DNA from: Desulfobacterales bacterium | Lineage (GTDB): Bacteria; Desulfobacterota; Desulfobacteria; Desulfobacterales; JAEINQ01 | Assembly (NCBI GenBank): GCA_016342285.1 | Contig: JAEINQ010000006.1 | Location: 62,001-126,000, forward strand | Length of the DNA stretch: 64,000 nt | Direction: 5' to 3' | Part shown: in pieces, positions 61,578 through 64,000 of the stretch | Layout: each line of letters begins with the position of its first letter | How positions within the stretch are numbered: position 1 is the stretch's first letter | The notes under the pieces: generated by a model | Database searches by the model: none | What the model was told of the DNA's origin: nothing | The model's input: the letters and a program-made list of their open reading frames with translations, nothing else | Made by a program: the position numbers and the translations under genes

Positions 61578-63352
61578 CGTTTCCAGACTCCTTCCCGCTG
61601 CTGGCTCGTCACCACCAGTTGGGTAAAGGTGTTCACCGACGCGTAGAGCGGCAGAAACCGGTTTAAAACCACTGCCAGCAGGAACCCGCCGCTGCCCACA
61701 TACATCCGCTCGTCAAACTCCAAGGTAATTTCCATGCCCCGGCAAAAGCCCCGCCAGGCATCGTCGCCGATGCGCCGGACCACCTTGCGACTGGTCATGG
61801 ACCGAATACCGCTGACCTGCTGGTAGACCGCTTCGGGGTCGGCAAAACTGTAGAGCCTTAAGATCTCACGCAACGCCTTGAGGCTCTCGGCATCGTTGCC
61901 CAGGGAGAGGTAGTTGAGCGACAGGTGGGAGATCAGCCTCCACAGGGCCGCCCCGTCCAAAGGCGGATCCATCTGCTGGGTCGGTTTACCCAGTGCATAA
62001 ATACGGGCCAGGGGGGCGGCCTGTTCGATCTGCAGTACGGCCCCGGCGGGCAGGTCCTCGGCCAGGCGCCGGTTGGTGCACAGGGTGCGGGCAAAAACCG
62101 TCGTGTTGGGCGACCGTGCGGGATTAAAGTCCAGATCCACGAAGGAGAGATGAACATGGGTTCCGGGAAGGCTCTTTTGGCCCGTGGCCGTGCGCCGGGC
62201 GTGCCAGAACGCCCGCTGTCCCCGCCGCTGCAGATCGTGGCTGTAAGCGTAGAAGGGCTCAATGGGCCAAGGTTCGATCTGTTCGTCGGAAACGCCCGTC
62301 ACCTGAAGAATCGAATGGATCTCCGTGGTCGCCAGGCGACGCTGGTCCGGGTTGAGCAGGTACTCGGGGTGGCGCTCGTCAAGGCGGATGGGATCGGTGG
62401 TTTTGGTAAACAGGTTGATGATCGGCGAACACCCCAGACAAAAGGTCTCTTTGTCGATGGTCAGGCGACCGGTGGGAACCTGATCCAGCAGAAACAGCAG
62501 GTCAAAGTGGTTCTCCGAGCTGTGCGCCCCAAGGCCGTCGACATCGAAGAAAAGATACTTCTCCGGAAAGACGAAATACTCCTGGATCAGGCGGTAGCCC
62601 CGATGGACGTTGGCCGGATAGGGGAGCACATCCTCGTCGGGCGCAAAGCCCACGGGCATCAGGTTTTCAACGGGAAGAAACCGGGGACGGCCGCCGTCCT
62701 CGGGCATCAGGGCCAGACGCCGCAAATGGCTGAACAGCAGTTCATAGAGATCGTTGGCCAGCATGCGGTCGGCATTCAGATAAAAACGGAGCCGGGAGAG
62801 ATCCATCTTCCCCAGCCCGCCCTCGGGACTGTGGATACGGATCCGAAGCACCAGCGACACGTCGGGCATGGTGTCGAGAAAATCATACTTGTCCGTGGAT
62901 TCGAATCCTGCCCACGCCACCTCCACCGGCCAGAGAGTCACCGGATAACAGGTGCGGAAGCGGCAGACCTCGTCGGTGGCCGTCTGGGAGAAAAGCGGCG
63001 TATGCCGGGGGATCAAGTGCCCGGAAGTCATCTTTCCCTGGGTCGGATCCACATCAAAACGGGCCACGGTCATGGCCGGCACCGGTGAGAGAAAATGGGG
63101 ATAGATGGTGCCCAGCAGGGCCGTGGCCAGTTGGGGAAATTCGCTTTCGATATTGTGCTGGATCCGACCGGTCAGAAAGGCAAAGGATTCGATGAGGCGC
63201 TCGATATGCGGGTCCGGGCACGGACCCATGCCCATCTCCAGCCGGCCGGCCACCTTGGGATAGCTTTCGGCAAAATCCATCCCCATTTTTCGCAGGTAGG
63301 TCAGTTCCCGTTTGTAGTACTCGAGAAGATCGTCAGATTGCTTCGTGGTCAT
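61541..63352 (-). CDS. tssF: T6SS baseplate subunit TssF
   Basis: 603 residues, the usual length. The start YYKRELTYLRKMGMDFAESY and the following PKVAGRLEMG are diagnostic of TssF, as are the internal segments QHNIESEFPQLATALLGTIY and VPAMTVARFDVDP. TssF is the large wedge component of the baseplate and assembles with TssG. The start overlaps the tssE stop by 20 bp. GGAAATCC precedes the ATG. Confidence 0.96.
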   Translation of the reverse strand: MTTKQSDDLLEYYKRELTYLRKMGMDFAESYPKVAGRLEMGMGPCPDPHIERLIESFAFLTGRIQHNIESEFPQLATALLGTIYPHFLSPVPAMTVARFDVDPTQGKMTSGHLIPRHTPLFSQTATDEVCRFRTCYPVTLWPVEVAWAGFESTDKYDFLDTMPDVSLVLRIRIHSPEGGLGKMDLSRLRFYLNADRMLANDLYELLFSHLRRLALMPEDGGRPRFLPVENLMPVGFAPDEDVLPYPANVHRGYRLIQEYFVFPEKYLFFDVDGLGAHSSENHFDLLFLLDQVPTGRLTIDKETFCLGCSPIINLFTKTTDPIRLDERHPEYLLNPDQRRLATTEIHSILQVTGVSDEQIEPWPIEPFYAYSHDLQRRGQRAFWHARRTATGQKSLPGTHVHLSFVDLDFNPARSPNTTVFARTLCTNRRLAEDLPAGAVLQIEQAAPLARIYALGKPTQQMDPPLDGAALWRLISHLSLNYLSLGNDAESLKALREILRLYSFADPEAVYQQVSGIRSMTSRKVVRRIGDDAWRGFCRGMEITLEFDERMYVGSGGFLLAVVLNRFLPLYASVNTFTQLVVTSQQREGVWKRWPPMAGEQIVL

Positions 63353-63821
63353 GGATTTCCATTTCGCCGGTATCCTTCTGGAAAATGGTCAGAAAGGAGA
63401 CCGGTTCCCGAAATTCACCCACGGCCATCACGGCCGAGATGATCATTTTAAGACGCCGTTCGGTGTCCATTTCCAGGGCCATCTCCACGTGGACACCCTC
63501 AAGCCGCGGTTCATAGGCAGTAATGGCCCGGGAGACGCGCTGCGCCATCTGCTCCAGCGCCTCCTCGTTCTCCGGGGAAAACCCCCCAAAGTCGGGGATG
63601 CCGTATTCAAGGACAGTCAACTCCCGATCGTCAAAGTCGTCGGTAGCCAGCGACGTGCGCGTGTTGAGAAGCCAGCCCAGATCACGCCGGATGGCGGCTC
63701 GAAACGCTTCCCGGTTCAGGGTGCGAAGGGGCCGGATCTCCCGGGTCTCTCTCGGCGCGTGATCGATGAGCCGGTCGATGAGCGAGGCCCTGGCCCTTCT
63801 CGGCTGTTTTTTCTCCGGCAT
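63333..63821 (-). CDS. tssE: T6SS baseplate subunit TssE (gp25-like)
   Basis: 162 residues from the ATG at 63821; the track start (63872) would add 17 residues. The gp25 domain is clear: REAFRAAIRRDLGWLLNTRTS, then LTVLEYGIPDFGGFSPENEE and RVSRAITAYEPRLEGVHVEM. TssE nucleates sheath polymerisation on the baseplate. GGGGAT upstream supports the shorter form. First gene of the tssEFGH run inside the window. Confidence 0.94.
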   Translation of the reverse strand: MPEKKQPRRARASLIDRLIDHAPRETREIRPLRTLNREAFRAAIRRDLGWLLNTRTSLATDDFDDRELTVLEYGIPDFGGFSPENEEALEQMAQRVSRAITAYEPRLEGVHVEMALEMDTERRLKMIISAVMAVGEFREPVSFLTIFQKDTGEMEIHDHEAI

Positions 63822-63890
63822 GGTCGATTCATCCCCGCGGCCAGTTCTCAGCACCCGAACAGACGGCGTCATTTATCCCAAGGCACAGCC

Positions 63891-64000
63891 TCACGATACA
63901 ATGTTCTCGATCAAGTTGTGGGAGGCGATCATTCGCGGCTTGGCCGTACCCAGCAACTTGTCCATGGGCCGATAGGTGTATTCGGCCTTGGTGCCAAGCA
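63891..64000 (-). CDS. C-terminal end of an unidentified gene upstream of tssE
   Basis: The last 36 codons read LGTKAEYTYRPMDKLLGTAK, then PRMIASHNLIENIVS and stop. It does not match the C-terminus of Hcp, TssB or TssC that I know, so I leave it unnamed. Its position next to tssE on the same strand suggests a T6SS gene (for example a baseplate, sheath or tube protein variant). Confidence 0.55.
   Translation of the reverse strand, partial: LGTKAEYTYRPMDKLLGTAKPRMIASHNLIENIVS

Noticed and set aside
61925-63088. 387-aa plus-strand ORF opposite tssF
   Set aside because: Antisense shadow; tssF is complete and overlaps tssE and tssG normally.

Overview
The window looks like a chromosome segment of a high-GC, anaerobic, respiratory deltaproteobacterium (Desulfobacterota; a Desulfosarcina-type member of the Desulfobacterales is my best guess). 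This is inferred from gene content (an octaheme cytochrome, a large acyl-CoA dehydrogenase, paired aldehyde dehydrogenases, a CstA carrier, a decayed formate dehydrogenase, an ArsA-like ATPase) and from the very repeat-rich intergenic DNA. No rRNA, tRNA, CRISPR array, transposase or phage gene was found.

Layout. 0-31 kb is mostly minus-strand metabolic housekeeping: a YtcJ-like amidohydrolase cut by the left edge, a nucleotidyltransferase-HD fusion, two aldehyde dehydrogenases, a formate-dehydrogenase pseudogene with an unknown gene and a ModE-like regulator nearby, an acyl-CoA dehydrogenase, an ArsA-type ATPase with two small upstream genes, CstA, an RRM protein, a degenerate EAL-HDOD protein, glycogen phosphorylase, an octaheme HAO-like cytochrome, an SDR-DUF2867 protein, an Asp/Glu-type racemase, a transglutaminase-like protein, a SEC-C methionine aminopeptidase, an EamA transporter, an MltC-like lytic transglycosylase (plus strand) and an alanine-racemase-like protein. 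31-39 kb holds a transport and sensing block: an MFS carrier fused to two putative extracytoplasmic sensor segments, a methyltransferase, an orphan ABC-type binding protein, and a SulP-STAS-cNMP carrier. 39.6-52 kb is a plus-strand block: two small secreted proteins (one with an Asp/Glu heptapeptide repeat), a methyltransferase with a regulatory domain, three TPR-methyltransferase paralogues in tandem, a TlpA-like thioredoxin, and then a tight run of radical SAM protein, beta-helix protein, PAAR protein, methyltransferase and DUF1795-like protein. 52-64 kb (minus strand) is one flank of a type VI secretion system: tssE, tssF, tssG, tssH/clpV and vgrG, followed by a MORN-repeat protein and a multi-SPOR envelope protein.

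How the genes may work together. The plus-strand PAAR/beta-helix/DUF1795 run converges on the minus-strand VgrG/ClpV/baseplate genes, so together they could form a T6SS with a spike-loading module that unusually contains a radical SAM enzyme and a methyltransferase. This is the best candidate in the window for an undescribed system. There are six SAM-methyltransferases between 34 and 51.5 kb.

A second theme is the intergenic DNA. Nearly every gap contains degenerate tandem arrays of period 7 or period 9, often as inverted pairs around a spacer, and these are assembled into larger modular elements repeated across the window. One, at 7.69-7.86 kb, contains two perfect 13-bp hairpins whose 8-nt loops are complementary over 7 nt, enclosed by an imperfect 25-bp outer stem.
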